Below are positions 1 to 7,415 of a stretch of DNA of 64,000 nucleotides, piece by piece. This DNA comes from Actinomyces weissii (GTDB lineage: Bacteria > Actinomycetota > Actinomycetes > Actinomycetales > Actinomycetaceae). The DNA is taken from assembly GCF_016598775.1 (NCBI RefSeq), contig NZ_CP066802.1:1984001-2048000 (forward strand). The letters run 5' to 3'. The notes beneath the pieces were generated by a model. It saw only the letters and a program-made list of their open reading frames with translations. It made no database searches and was not told the DNA's origin. The position numbers and the translations under genes are program-made. Each line of letters starts with the position of its first letter. Position 1 is the stretch's first letter.

Positions 1-125
1 CGCCCGCACTGCTCGGCTGCCTACGGGCCTGGGCCAACGGCGGGCGGGCCGTGCTGGTCGCGCCGGAGGCGGACGCCGCGCTGCTCACCGCCGTCGCCCG
101 GCAGGAAGGGTGCGCCGCCGCCTAA
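1..125 (+). CDS. TIGR03089-like protein, C-terminal fragment
   Basis: The reading frame that begins at base 3 runs open to a TAA at 123-125, so the window catches only the last 40 residues of a gene that starts upstream. The tail is Ala-rich and contains GRAVLVAPEAD, ending with CAAA. This resembles the end of the TIGR03089 family, an uncharacterised AMP-binding-like family that sits next to LCP, rmlD and wbbL genes in mycobacteria. That identification rests mostly on neighbourhood and a short tail. It is convergent with manA, 28 bases away. Confidence 0.45.
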   Translation, partial: PALLGCLRAWANGGRAVLVAPEADAALLTAVARQEGCAAA

Positions 126-153
126 GGACCACGCGCACCAGCCGGCTAGCGGG

Positions 154-1344
154 CTAGGGGACGTCCACCTGCACGAGCTGGCCCGCACCCTGTACCCGCA
201 GGCCCTTCTCGTCGTCCCCCACGAAGGCCCCCTGCCCCTGGGAGAGGGTCAAGGCACCGACCGAGGTGGACACGCGCAGCCTGCCTGAGGCCACCAGCAG
301 CAGGCGGGCCCCGCGCCCGGGCACCGGCACCAGCCCGTCCGCAGGCTCCACCTCCGTGAGCAGCAGCTCAAAGTCCTCCACCGGGGCGTAGTAGGCCCGG
401 GTCGTCCGGGACAGGTACTCGGGCGCGGGGCGCACCGGCGGGGCGGCCACGTAGTCCACGCAGGTCAGCATGGTCGGCACGTCCACGTGCTTGGCGGTCA
501 GCCCCGCCCGCAGCACGTTGTCCGAGGAAGCCATCACCTCCACCCCCAGCCCGGAGACGTAGGCGTGCACCGAGCCGGCCGGGATGAACAGGGCCTCCCC
601 CGGCCGTAGGGTCACCGGGTTGAGCAGCAGCGAGGCGGCGACGCCGGGGTCTGCGGGAAAGTCACGCGCCATGGCGACCACGTTGGAGTAGGCACGTACG
701 GAGGGGGCCTCCCCGCGCTCCAGGCGCAGCCGGATCTCCTCCACCAGGGCGGCCAGATCCTCCGGGGTGGGCCGGGTCTGGGCCGAGACCAGCTCGGTGA
801 AGGCGGTCCTGATCCCGTAACGGGTGGGGTTCAGGCGCAGGGTGCGACGCATCCGGCGTGCCACCGGGGACTCCAGCCCGGCCAGGACCTCTGCGGCGCG
901 CCGGGGCGCCCGGAACCCGGCCACCGCCTCGAACTGCTCCAGGGCCAGCACCATCTCCGGCTTGTGGTTGGCGTCCTTGAAGCTGCGCACTGGCGAGTCC
1001 AGCGGGACCCCGGCCGCCTCCTCGGCGGCAAAGCCCTCCGCCGCCCGTTCAAGACTGGGGTGGACCTGCAGCGACAGGGAGCGGGCGGGGGCGATCAGCT
1101 TGAGCAGGAAAGGCAGCTGCCCCTCGAAGCGGCGGACGACGTCGGCCCCCAGGTAACGCTCCGGGGCGGAGGAGACCAGCTCCCCCAGGGTGCGCCCGTC
1201 AGCCAGCCGGGACTGCCCGGCCGGATGGGTACCGAACCAGAGCTCGGCCCAGGGCTGGCCGTCAGGCTCCACGCCCAGCAGACGCGGCAGGGAGGACAGC
1301 GACCCCCAGTCATAGCGCCGCCTGGCTGGAATCAAGCGCTCCAC
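154..1344 (-). CDS. manA: mannose-6-phosphate isomerase, class I
   Basis: Interconverts fructose-6-phosphate and mannose-6-phosphate in the cytoplasm and so feeds GDP-mannose and mannosyl glycans. The 396-residue protein shows the type I PMI cupin signature: SLQVHPS and NHKPEM in the N-terminal half, supplying zinc-binding Gln/His/Glu, and FIPAGSVHAYVSG further on, supplying the later zinc His. The length is typical of the family. I place the start at the GTG ending at 1344 (VERLIPARRRYDWG), because AGGAGG lies nine bases upstream; a much longer in-frame extension runs antisense through rmlA and is spurious. It is divergent from rmlA. Confidence 0.93.
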   Translation of the reverse strand: MERLIPARRRYDWGSLSSLPRLLGVEPDGQPWAELWFGTHPAGQSRLADGRTLGELVSSAPERYLGADVVRRFEGQLPFLLKLIAPARSLSLQVHPSLERAAEGFAAEEAAGVPLDSPVRSFKDANHKPEMVLALEQFEAVAGFRAPRRAAEVLAGLESPVARRMRRTLRLNPTRYGIRTAFTELVSAQTRPTPEDLAALVEEIRLRLERGEAPSVRAYSNVVAMARDFPADPGVAASLLLNPVTLRPGEALFIPAGSVHAYVSGLGVEVMASSDNVLRAGLTAKHVDVPTMLTCVDYVAAPPVRPAPEYLSRTTRAYYAPVEDFELLLTEVEPADGLVPVPGRGARLLLVASGRLRVSTSVGALTLSQGQGAFVGDDEKGLRVQGAGQLVQVDVP

Positions 1345-1461
1345 AGGTCCTGCCCTCCTAACACCCGAGACTAGGGAGCCTAGCGGGCAACAGGCACACG
1401 GTACAGGCACGACACCACGAAGAACTCCCCACCGGCGCCCAAAATGGGTCAGACTGTGCCC

Positions 1462-2334
1462 ATGCGAGGCATCATCCTGGCCGGCGGCTCCGGCACCCGA
1501 CTCAACCCGATCACCCTGGGCACCTCCAAGCAGCTGGTACCCGTATACGACAAGCCCATGGTCTACTACCCGCTGAGCACGCTCATGCTCGCGGGGATCC
1601 AGGACGTGCTGGTCATCACCACCCCGCACGACGCCGAGAGCTTCCGGCGGCTCCTGGGCGACGGCTCCCGCCTGGGGGTCAACCTCTCCTACACCGTGCA
1701 GGAGCAGCCCAACGGGCTGGCCCAGGCCTTCGTGCTGGGGGCGGAGTTCATCGGGGGCGAGCCTGCCGCCCTGGTGCTGGGCGACAACATCTTCTACGGC
1801 CCGGGCATGGGCACCCGGCTGCGTCGTCACACCAGCCCCGACGGCGGGGTGGTCTTCGCCTACCAGGTGGCTGACCCCACGGCCTACGGGGTGGTGGAGT
1901 TCGACAGCAGCTTCAAGGCCATCTCCATCGAGGAGAAGCCCGCCCGCCCCAGGTCCGACTACGCGGTCCCCGGCCTGTACTTCTACGACAACGACGTCGT
2001 TGAGATCGCCAGGAACCTCAAGCCCTCCGCCCGCGGCGAGTACGAGATCACCGACGTCAACCGCACCTACCTGGAGGCGGGCCGCCTGACCGTGGAGGTG
2101 CTGCCGCGCGGCACCGCCTGGCTGGACACCGGCACCTTCGACTCCCTGGCCGACGCCACCGGCTTCGTGCGCACGATCCAGCACCGGCAGGGGCTCAACA
2201 TCGGCTGCCCGGAGGAGATCGCCTGGCGCATGGGCTTTATCGACGACGAGGGCCTGCGCGAGCGTGCTGAGCCACTGGTCAAGTCCGGCTACGGCCAGTA
2301 CCTGCTGGACCTGCTGTCCCGCGAGCGCCGCTGA
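1462..2334 (+). CDS. rmlA: glucose-1-phosphate thymidylyltransferase
   Basis: First step of dTDP-L-rhamnose synthesis: dTTP plus glucose-1-phosphate gives dTDP-glucose. The N-terminus [14 protein letters not shown] is the nucleotidyltransferase signature, followed by [12 protein letters not shown] (substrate binding) and VLGDNIFYG (metal-binding Asp). The 290 residues match family length. I use the ATG at 1462 because the family begins at this motif; an ATG 18 bases upstream would add six residues. CAGACT lies six bases before 1462, the spacing seen at the leaderless starts elsewhere in this window. Its 3' end overlaps the convergent glycosyltransferase by 56 bases. The partner genes rmlCD and rmlB lie 7 and 29 kb away. 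Confidence 0.95.
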   Translation: MRGIILAGGSGTRLNPITLGTSKQLVPVYDKPMVYYPLSTLMLAGIQDVLVITTPHDAESFRRLLGDGSRLGVNLSYTVQEQPNGLAQAFVLGAEFIGGEPAALVLGDNIFYGPGMGTRLRRHTSPDGGVVFAYQVADPTAYGVVEFDSSFKAISIEEKPARPRSDYAVPGLYFYDNDVVEIARNLKPSARGEYEITDVNRTYLEAGRLTVEVLPRGTAWLDTGTFDSLADATGFVRTIQHRQGLNIGCPEEIAWRMGFIDDEGLRERAEPLVKSGYGQYLLDLLSRERR

Positions 2335-3424
2335 GCACCTGCTGCGCGATCGCCTCGTACTGGCGAGCCCGCTCGGGCCAGGTCCACGGGGCGATCGCCG
2401 CAGGCCCCCACGCTCGGCCTGGGGTTGTCAACGCTGCCCGCAGTGCATCTACCAGACTGTTCTGGTCGCGCTGCGGGCAGACCTCTACCGGAGCGCCCTG
2501 CTCACGCAGCACCTCCGCCCCTGGAACAGGGTAGGTGACTACCCGACCACCTTCAGCAAGCGCCTCCAGGAGCGTAGTCTGGAAGCCCTCAGACAGCACC
2601 GTCGGGTTGACCAGGGTCGCCCCGGCCAAGCTGGCGCGGACCTCTGCCTCACCGACCCGGCCACGTACATCCACGACGTTCGCCAGTCCCAGGTCGGCGC
2701 ACAGCCTATGAGCCTGCTCCAGCTGCGGCCCACCGCCCAGCAGCTCCCCGTCGACGTCGTGCCCATCAGCGCGCAGCGTGGCCACTACGTGCAGGAAGGT
2801 CTCCCAACCCTTCCCCGGCACTACACGACCTACAAAGACCAAGTGGTTGGTCCTGTCAGGCCTATCGGAGTCAGGAACCGGCGGGGTGATGGCGTTGTGG
2901 AACACCTCTGCCCGCACCCCGCAGAGCCTGCTGGCGAAGGCCGCCGACTCCTCCGAGACCGCGAGCACCCTGTCCGCGTGCCGGAGTACGTAGCGGCCCA
3001 CGGTCAGGTCCACGGTCCTGGAGCCCAGGGCCACCAGAGAGGAGGTGGAGGACACGAAGCCGCTGCCGTGCTCCGTGTGGATCACCGGTACCCCGGCCCG
3101 GCGGGCAGCCCGCACCCCCAACAGGCTCATAGGGAAGAACCGGGTGTGGGTAGAGACCACCTCGATCCGGTGAGCGCGCAGGAAGCGCGCGACGACCGTT
3201 GTGGCCCCTAACCGGGGGAAGGTGATGATCTCGGCGACCTGGGCACTGGCCCGGCCGGTGAGGACCGTCACCTGCCCGTCCTGCCTGCGCTCGGGCACCT
3301 CAGCCAGGTTAAGGACCCAGACCTGGTGGCCGAGCGCCGTCAGCTGCGCGGCGAGGTGGGCCACATGCGTCTCCACTCCGCCGACATGTGGAGGGTAGTG
3401 GTTGACGATAAAGGCGATCCGCAT
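2279..3424 (-). CDS. GT4-like glycosyltransferase of the lic operon
   Basis: Predicted cytoplasmic glycosyltransferase (GT-B fold, GT4-like) of 381 residues. The N-terminus [21 protein letters not shown] is the usual GT4 opening with its Gly-rich loop, and [16 protein letters not shown] begins the donor-binding half. The expected EX7E region near the end is represented by [16 protein letters not shown]. The ATG at 3424 is preceded by AGGAGGA. It is last in the lic operon, 26 bases after the flippase-like gene, so it probably builds or modifies the glycan that receives the LicD-transferred group. Donor and acceptor cannot be read from sequence. The last 56 bases overlap rmlA on the other strand. 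Confidence 0.85.
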   Translation of the reverse strand: MRIAFIVNHYPPHVGGVETHVAHLAAQLTALGHQVWVLNLAEVPERRQDGQVTVLTGRASAQVAEIITFPRLGATTVVARFLRAHRIEVVSTHTRFFPMSLLGVRAARRAGVPVIHTEHGSGFVSSTSSLVALGSRTVDLTVGRYVLRHADRVLAVSEESAAFASRLCGVRAEVFHNAITPPVPDSDRPDRTNHLVFVGRVVPGKGWETFLHVVATLRADGHDVDGELLGGGPQLEQAHRLCADLGLANVVDVRGRVGEAEVRASLAGATLVNPTVLSEGFQTTLLEALAEGGRVVTYPVPGAEVLREQGAPVEVCPQRDQNSLVDALRAALTTPGRAWGPAAIAPWTWPERARQYEAIAQQVLSGARGTAGPAGTGRSRT

Positions 3425-3450
3425 GGCCTGCGCGCTCCTCCTGGGTGGGG

Positions 3451-4671
3451 TCAGGTCCTGGCCAGGACCTGCACTGCGAAGGCTAGTACCAGGGTGCCGG
3501 AGGCCAGCCCGTAAGCCAGGCAGGCTCCTAGTAGCCCCCAGGCGGGGACCAGCAGGACGCAGGCCAGCACGGTCACGACCGCCGCGACCAGGTACCCGAC
3601 CAGCACCAGGTTCTGGCGGCGCATGGTGGTCAGGGCGTAGTAGAGCACGACGCTCAGGGAGTTCAGGGCACCGCCGACCACGAGCACTATCAGCTCGGTG
3701 TGGTAAGGGCTGGCTTCCACCTTGAAGACCAGGTTCAGCAGCGGGATGCCCAGGAACCAGGAGACCACCGCCACCACGCCGGAAGCGCCGGCTGCAGTGA
3801 GCAGGCCGCGGCGCACCAGGGCCCGGAAGGCAGCAGACTCCGCCCCGGCCCACCGCTGGGCCATGCGTGTCAGCAGCGGCCGGAACACCAGCAGGGACAG
3901 CAGGTTGATCGCCACGGCCGGCATGAGCAGCACCGCGAAGAACCCTTGGGCGGAGTCGTCCAGGTAACGGTCGATCGCGAACCGGGGCGCATTGGCCAGC
4001 AGCATCGCCAGGAAGGAGGCCAGGAAAAGGGGCAGGCAGGACACCAGCACGGCCTTGGTCTGCGGCCACGACCAGCAGGGGCGCAGCGGGAACAGGGTCC
4101 TGGCAGGGGGCACGAAACCAGCCCACAGTACTGCCGTGGAGGCCGCCAGGGTGACCAGCACGCTGCCGAGCAGGCTACCGGTGACCACCAGCATGAGGCA
4201 GAAGACCCCGGTGGTGGTGGTGATCCGTAGGAAGCTGGCCCGCCCGCCCAGGTCCAGGCGTCCGGCACGTTGCAGCTCGCTGTAGTAGACGTCCTCGTAG
4301 GCGTCGAAGCAGCGCAAGGAGGCCACCAGCACGATCAGGACCCCGACCTCTAGCCCCTCCTGCCGCCAGACGGCGTAGCCGAGTATGCCCACCAGCATGA
4401 GGCCGACCGTGAGGATCCGGGTGGCGTGGTAGACCCCGAAGCTGAAACGGTGGCGCACGTCAGTCACGTGGTAGGTGCGGACCTCGTACATACCCAGGGT
4501 CTGCATCTGCTGGCCCACAGAGATGGCTAAGGAGTAGACCCCGGCGCTGCCGATACCGGCCCGACGGCTGACGACCATCAGCATGACCACCAGGGACAGG
4601 GCGCTGGCCAGGGAGGCAGCGGTGTTCCACAGGTAGTCACGGCCCAGCTGGGCCCCCTCCTTGCTGGCCAA
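3451..4671 (-). CDS. Wzx-like polysaccharide flippase / multi-TM protein
   Basis: A 406-residue integral membrane protein with roughly ten to twelve hydrophobic segments spread over its length (for example LASALSLVVMLMVVS, ILTVGLMLVGILGYAV and the C-terminal YLVAAVVTVLACVLLV). Layout and operon position suggest a MATE/PST-superfamily lipid-linked oligosaccharide flippase, although no single diagnostic motif is present. The start is a TTG at 4669-4671, eight bases after AGGAGG and three bases from the stop of the upstream LicD gene, so translation is probably coupled. In the lic operon it would flip the decorated lipid-linked unit. A polymerase or another transporter cannot be excluded. Confidence 0.72.
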   Translation of the reverse strand: MASKEGAQLGRDYLWNTAASLASALSLVVMLMVVSRRAGIGSAGVYSLAISVGQQMQTLGMYEVRTYHVTDVRHRFSFGVYHATRILTVGLMLVGILGYAVWRQEGLEVGVLIVLVASLRCFDAYEDVYYSELQRAGRLDLGGRASFLRITTTTGVFCLMLVVTGSLLGSVLVTLAASTAVLWAGFVPPARTLFPLRPCWSWPQTKAVLVSCLPLFLASFLAMLLANAPRFAIDRYLDDSAQGFFAVLLMPAVAINLLSLLVFRPLLTRMAQRWAGAESAAFRALVRRGLLTAAGASGVVAVVSWFLGIPLLNLVFKVEASPYHTELIVLVVGGALNSLSVVLYYALTTMRRQNLVLVGYLVAAVVTVLACVLLVPAWGLLGACLAYGLASGTLVLAFAVQVLART

Positions 4672-4674
4672 GGT

Positions 4675-5556
4675 CTAGACCTCCTGCGGGCCATGGGACC
4701 CGAAGTCAATGTGGTACGGCTGGTGGCCGACTCGTTCTGACTCCGGTGGAAGCTGGAGGTAGTCCCCGTAGCCGCGCCGCAGCACTTGGTCGGCCTGCCG
4801 CGGCAGGCGCACGAAGATGTCCTCAAAGGGCACCAGCTCTGCCGGGAAGAGCTCATCCTCCCGCACCGACCAGCGCCGGGGGTCACGGGTTGAGTAGTCT
4901 CCCAGCACCCCGGTGGGGGCGTGCTCGTGACGGCGGGCAGCCCGCTCCCAGCGTCCTTGCAGCACCCGCGGGCTCATCCGGGCGGCCCGGAGCAGCCAGT
5001 GGACCGTGTGGGTGGCTGCTGACACCCCCTGACGCAGAGGCGTGGGCAGGTTGACGCCGGGGCTGGGGGTGCCGCGCAGGAACAGCAGACGGCCCCACAT
5101 CCAGGTCGCCAGCACCTGGCGGCGGTACGCGCCCGGCCGGTCCGGGAGGACGTCCAGGGGAAAGACGTCCACGCCGATAGGCATGCGGAAAGCCCTTTTA
5201 CGTGCAGCCTGGGATATAAACTCCGTGCCTTCCAGGCCCAGCACCGCGAAGGTCTGCGGGTAGCCGGGGGTGTGCCGGGCCTCCAGCAGGCGGAAGCCTG
5301 GGGCCAGGAGGTCCGGCCCTTGGGTCAGCAGCTTCTCGTAGTCGGCGCGGGGGACGCACACGTCGGCGTCGTCGTCCCAAGGGATAAAACCGCCGTGACG
5401 CACAGCGCCTATGGCGGTACCACCGTAGACGGCGTAGCGGATGCCCAGCTCCTCACAGACCCGGTGCAGCTCGGCCAGGGCCTTGAGGGTGGCCCTGTGG
5501 ATGCCCTGCAGCACCTCCGGGTCGGGACCTGCTGCGGAGAGGTGCTCGGTGCCCAT
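4675..5556 (-). CDS. LicD-family phosphotransferase (second copy)
   Basis: A LicD-family protein of 293 residues. LicD enzymes move phosphocholine (or related phospho-groups) from the CDP-activated donor to a glycan. The core YGGTAIGAVRHGG followed by FIPWDDDADV, around residues 45-65, is the LicD signature with its metal-binding Asp cluster. The C-terminus retains FEDI and a GYGDY-x-QLPP element, both typical of LicD. It is a close paralogue of the preceding gene and its ATG overlaps that gene's stop at 5556, so the two are translationally coupled. Two copies suggest two acceptor sugars or positions, which is inference. Confidence 0.9.
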   Translation of the reverse strand: MGTEHLSAAGPDPEVLQGIHRATLKALAELHRVCEELGIRYAVYGGTAIGAVRHGGFIPWDDDADVCVPRADYEKLLTQGPDLLAPGFRLLEARHTPGYPQTFAVLGLEGTEFISQAARKRAFRMPIGVDVFPLDVLPDRPGAYRRQVLATWMWGRLLFLRGTPSPGVNLPTPLRQGVSAATHTVHWLLRAARMSPRVLQGRWERAARRHEHAPTGVLGDYSTRDPRRWSVREDELFPAELVPFEDIFVRLPRQADQVLRRGYGDYLQLPPESERVGHQPYHIDFGSHGPQEV

Positions 5557-6428
5557 CAGTCCAGCTCCTTGGCGTAAGGGCCGAAGTCGACCTGGTGCGG
5601 ATTGTGGTTACGCCGCTTCTCCACAGGGGGCAGCTGCATGTAGTCGCCGTAGCCCCGCTTGAGCAGGGTGTCGTACTCCTGCGGGAGCATAACCGTGATG
5701 TCCTCGAAGGGGACGTCTCTGGTGGGGAACAGCTCCTCCTGGCGCACCACCCAGTTGCGCGGGTCGCGCATGGTGAAGTCCGCCATGACGCCGGTGGGCT
5801 GGTGCTCGTAGCGCCGCACGGCCCGCTCCCAGCGCCGTTGCAGGCTGCCCGGCGTGACCCGGGCGGCTCGCAGCCCCCAGTGGGCCAGGGTGGTGGCGGC
5901 GTAGACCAGCTGGCGCCGCACCGGGCCGACCCCCACCAGGTAGGGGCGGGGGGTGCCCAGCAGGAAGAGCAGGCGTCCCCACAGCCAGCTGCGTCGGCTC
6001 ATGGCCTTGAAGGCTGCCGGGTCCTCAGGGATGTTGTCCACCGGCAGGATGTCGATGAACATCGGCATATGGTAGCTGGAGCCCTTGGCGAACTCCGGCA
6101 CCAGCAGGGTCCCCTTGAGGACCATCTTGGTGAACATGAAGGGGAAGTCGGGCACGGTGCGGGTGTTGTGCAGCGCGTACTCCTCCCCGAGCAGCGCGGG
6201 GGCCTGCTCCAGGAAGCGCTCGTAGTCGGGGCGGGTCATCAGCACGTCGGCGTCGTCGTCCCAGGGGATGAAGCCGCCGTGGCGCACGGCCCCGATGGCG
6301 GTGCCGCCATAGACGGCGTAGGGGGTGCCCAGCTCCCGGCAAACGCGGTCGAACTCCCCCAGGATCCGGGTCAGCAGGGTGTGCACCCCCGCCAGCAGCT
6401 GGTCCTGCGTAGGCTCGGCGCCGTTCAT
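5556..6428 (-). CDS. LicD-family phosphotransferase (first copy)
   Basis: LicD-family protein of 290 residues, first of a tandem pair. It carries YGGTAIGAVRHGG and FIPWDDDADV near residues 40-62 and the C-terminal elements FEDITVMLPQEYD and GYGDYMQLPP. The predicted role is transfer of phosphocholine from CDP-choline to a cell-surface glycan precursor on the cytoplasmic side. AGGAGGAGC precedes the ATG at 6428. It sits 54 bases after the LicB-like gene and follows the LicC-LicA fusion, giving the functional order activation, uptake, transfer. The substrate has not been shown; other LicD homologues handle different phospho-groups. Confidence 0.9.
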   Translation of the reverse strand: MNGAEPTQDQLLAGVHTLLTRILGEFDRVCRELGTPYAVYGGTAIGAVRHGGFIPWDDDADVLMTRPDYERFLEQAPALLGEEYALHNTRTVPDFPFMFTKMVLKGTLLVPEFAKGSSYHMPMFIDILPVDNIPEDPAAFKAMSRRSWLWGRLLFLLGTPRPYLVGVGPVRRQLVYAATTLAHWGLRAARVTPGSLQRRWERAVRRYEHQPTGVMADFTMRDPRNWVVRQEELFPTRDVPFEDITVMLPQEYDTLLKRGYGDYMQLPPVEKRRNHNPHQVDFGPYAKELD

Positions 6429-6482
6429 CTGCTCCTCCTGTCGGCTGGAGCCGCCTGACTGTGGTCAGGGGCAGCCATGATC

Positions 6483-7415
6483 TCATGCGGCCCAGCGGCG
6501 GGGCACGAGCCCACGCGGGTCCGGGGTGGCGGCCAGCACCGTGCCCACCAGTAGCACCACGCAACCTCCGACCTGCAGGGGGGAGGGGGCGCTGCCCTGT
6601 AGCAGGAAGGCGAAGACCACCGCCCAGGCGGAGTAGGAGATGTTCAGGGCCATGCCCCGGGAGGCCCCGATCGTGCCCAGGGCCTTGTAGTAGAACAGGT
6701 AGGAGGTGGAACCGGCCAGGGCGGCCAGCACGATCACGCCGGTGGCCGGGCTCAGGGCCGCCTGCCTGCTGAAGTCCAGGGTCCCGGTCAACGGGGCCAC
6801 CACCGCCAGGTAGGCGAGCGCGGAGGTGGTCTGGCGGATGTGCAGCGCGGTCTCGTTGTCCACGGCCTCGTCCCGCATCCCCCAGGTCAGCACCACGGCC
6901 TCGGAGCCCCAGCCGACCACGCAGGCCAGCGCCCCGGCGATGCCGAGCCAGGCGTTGCCGTGGGTGGCCTCGGTGGAGGTGGACCAGCCGATGGTGATGA
7001 TGGCGCCCAGGGCTACCAGCAGCGCCACGACCTGGTGGGGACGCAGGCGCTCCTTGAGGACCACGAAGGCCAGGAAGGTGCCCACCGCCGGGTAGAAGGT
7101 GGAGGTAATGGCGGTGTAGGCGGGGCCGATGTTGTTGATGGCCACCAGGTAGCCACTCATGCCCACGGGCCCGCCGAGCAGCGCCCCCAGGGCCACCACC
7201 TTGCCGCTGCGGGTGCGCAGGGCGGCCAGGCTGTGGGACAGGCGCCCCCGCACCCCCATGTAGACCAGCAGGATCAGGGCGCTGGCCAGGTCGTGCGCCA
7301 GGGCGCTGGCCAGCGGCGCCTCAGCCGCCCCCAGGAAGGGGGCCCGGGCCACCGCCATGGCCAGGATGACGGTGTCCAGGCCCCAGGTGGCGCCGGAGAG
7401 GATCCCGTACCTCAT
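6483..7415 (-). CDS. EamA/DMT-family transporter, LicB-like choline importer
   Basis: A 310-residue protein with about ten hydrophobic helices in two homologous halves, the layout of the drug/metabolite (EamA) superfamily. LicB of Haemophilus and Streptococcus, the choline importer of lic operons, belongs to this superfamily, and features such as GAAEAPLASALAHDL and SGYLVAINNIGPAYTAITSTFYP fit it. The ATG at 7415 overlaps the stop of the LicC-LicA fusion (ATGA), so translation is coupled. Next to choline kinase/cytidylyltransferase and LicD genes, choline import is the most economical role. The substrate is inferred from context. Confidence 0.83.
   Translation of the reverse strand: MRYGILSGATWGLDTVILAMAVARAPFLGAAEAPLASALAHDLASALILLVYMGVRGRLSHSLAALRTRSGKVVALGALLGGPVGMSGYLVAINNIGPAYTAITSTFYPAVGTFLAFVVLKERLRPHQVVALLVALGAIITIGWSTSTEATHGNAWLGIAGALACVVGWGSEAVVLTWGMRDEAVDNETALHIRQTTSALAYLAVVAPLTGTLDFSRQAALSPATGVIVLAALAGSTSYLFYYKALGTIGASRGMALNISYSAWAVVFAFLLQGSAPSPLQVGGCVVLLVGTVLAATPDPRGLVPRRWAA

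Noticed and set aside
1345..2184. 280-codon N-terminal extension of manA
   Set aside because: It is antisense to rmlA; the GTG at 1344 has AGGAGG upstream and matches the family N-terminus.
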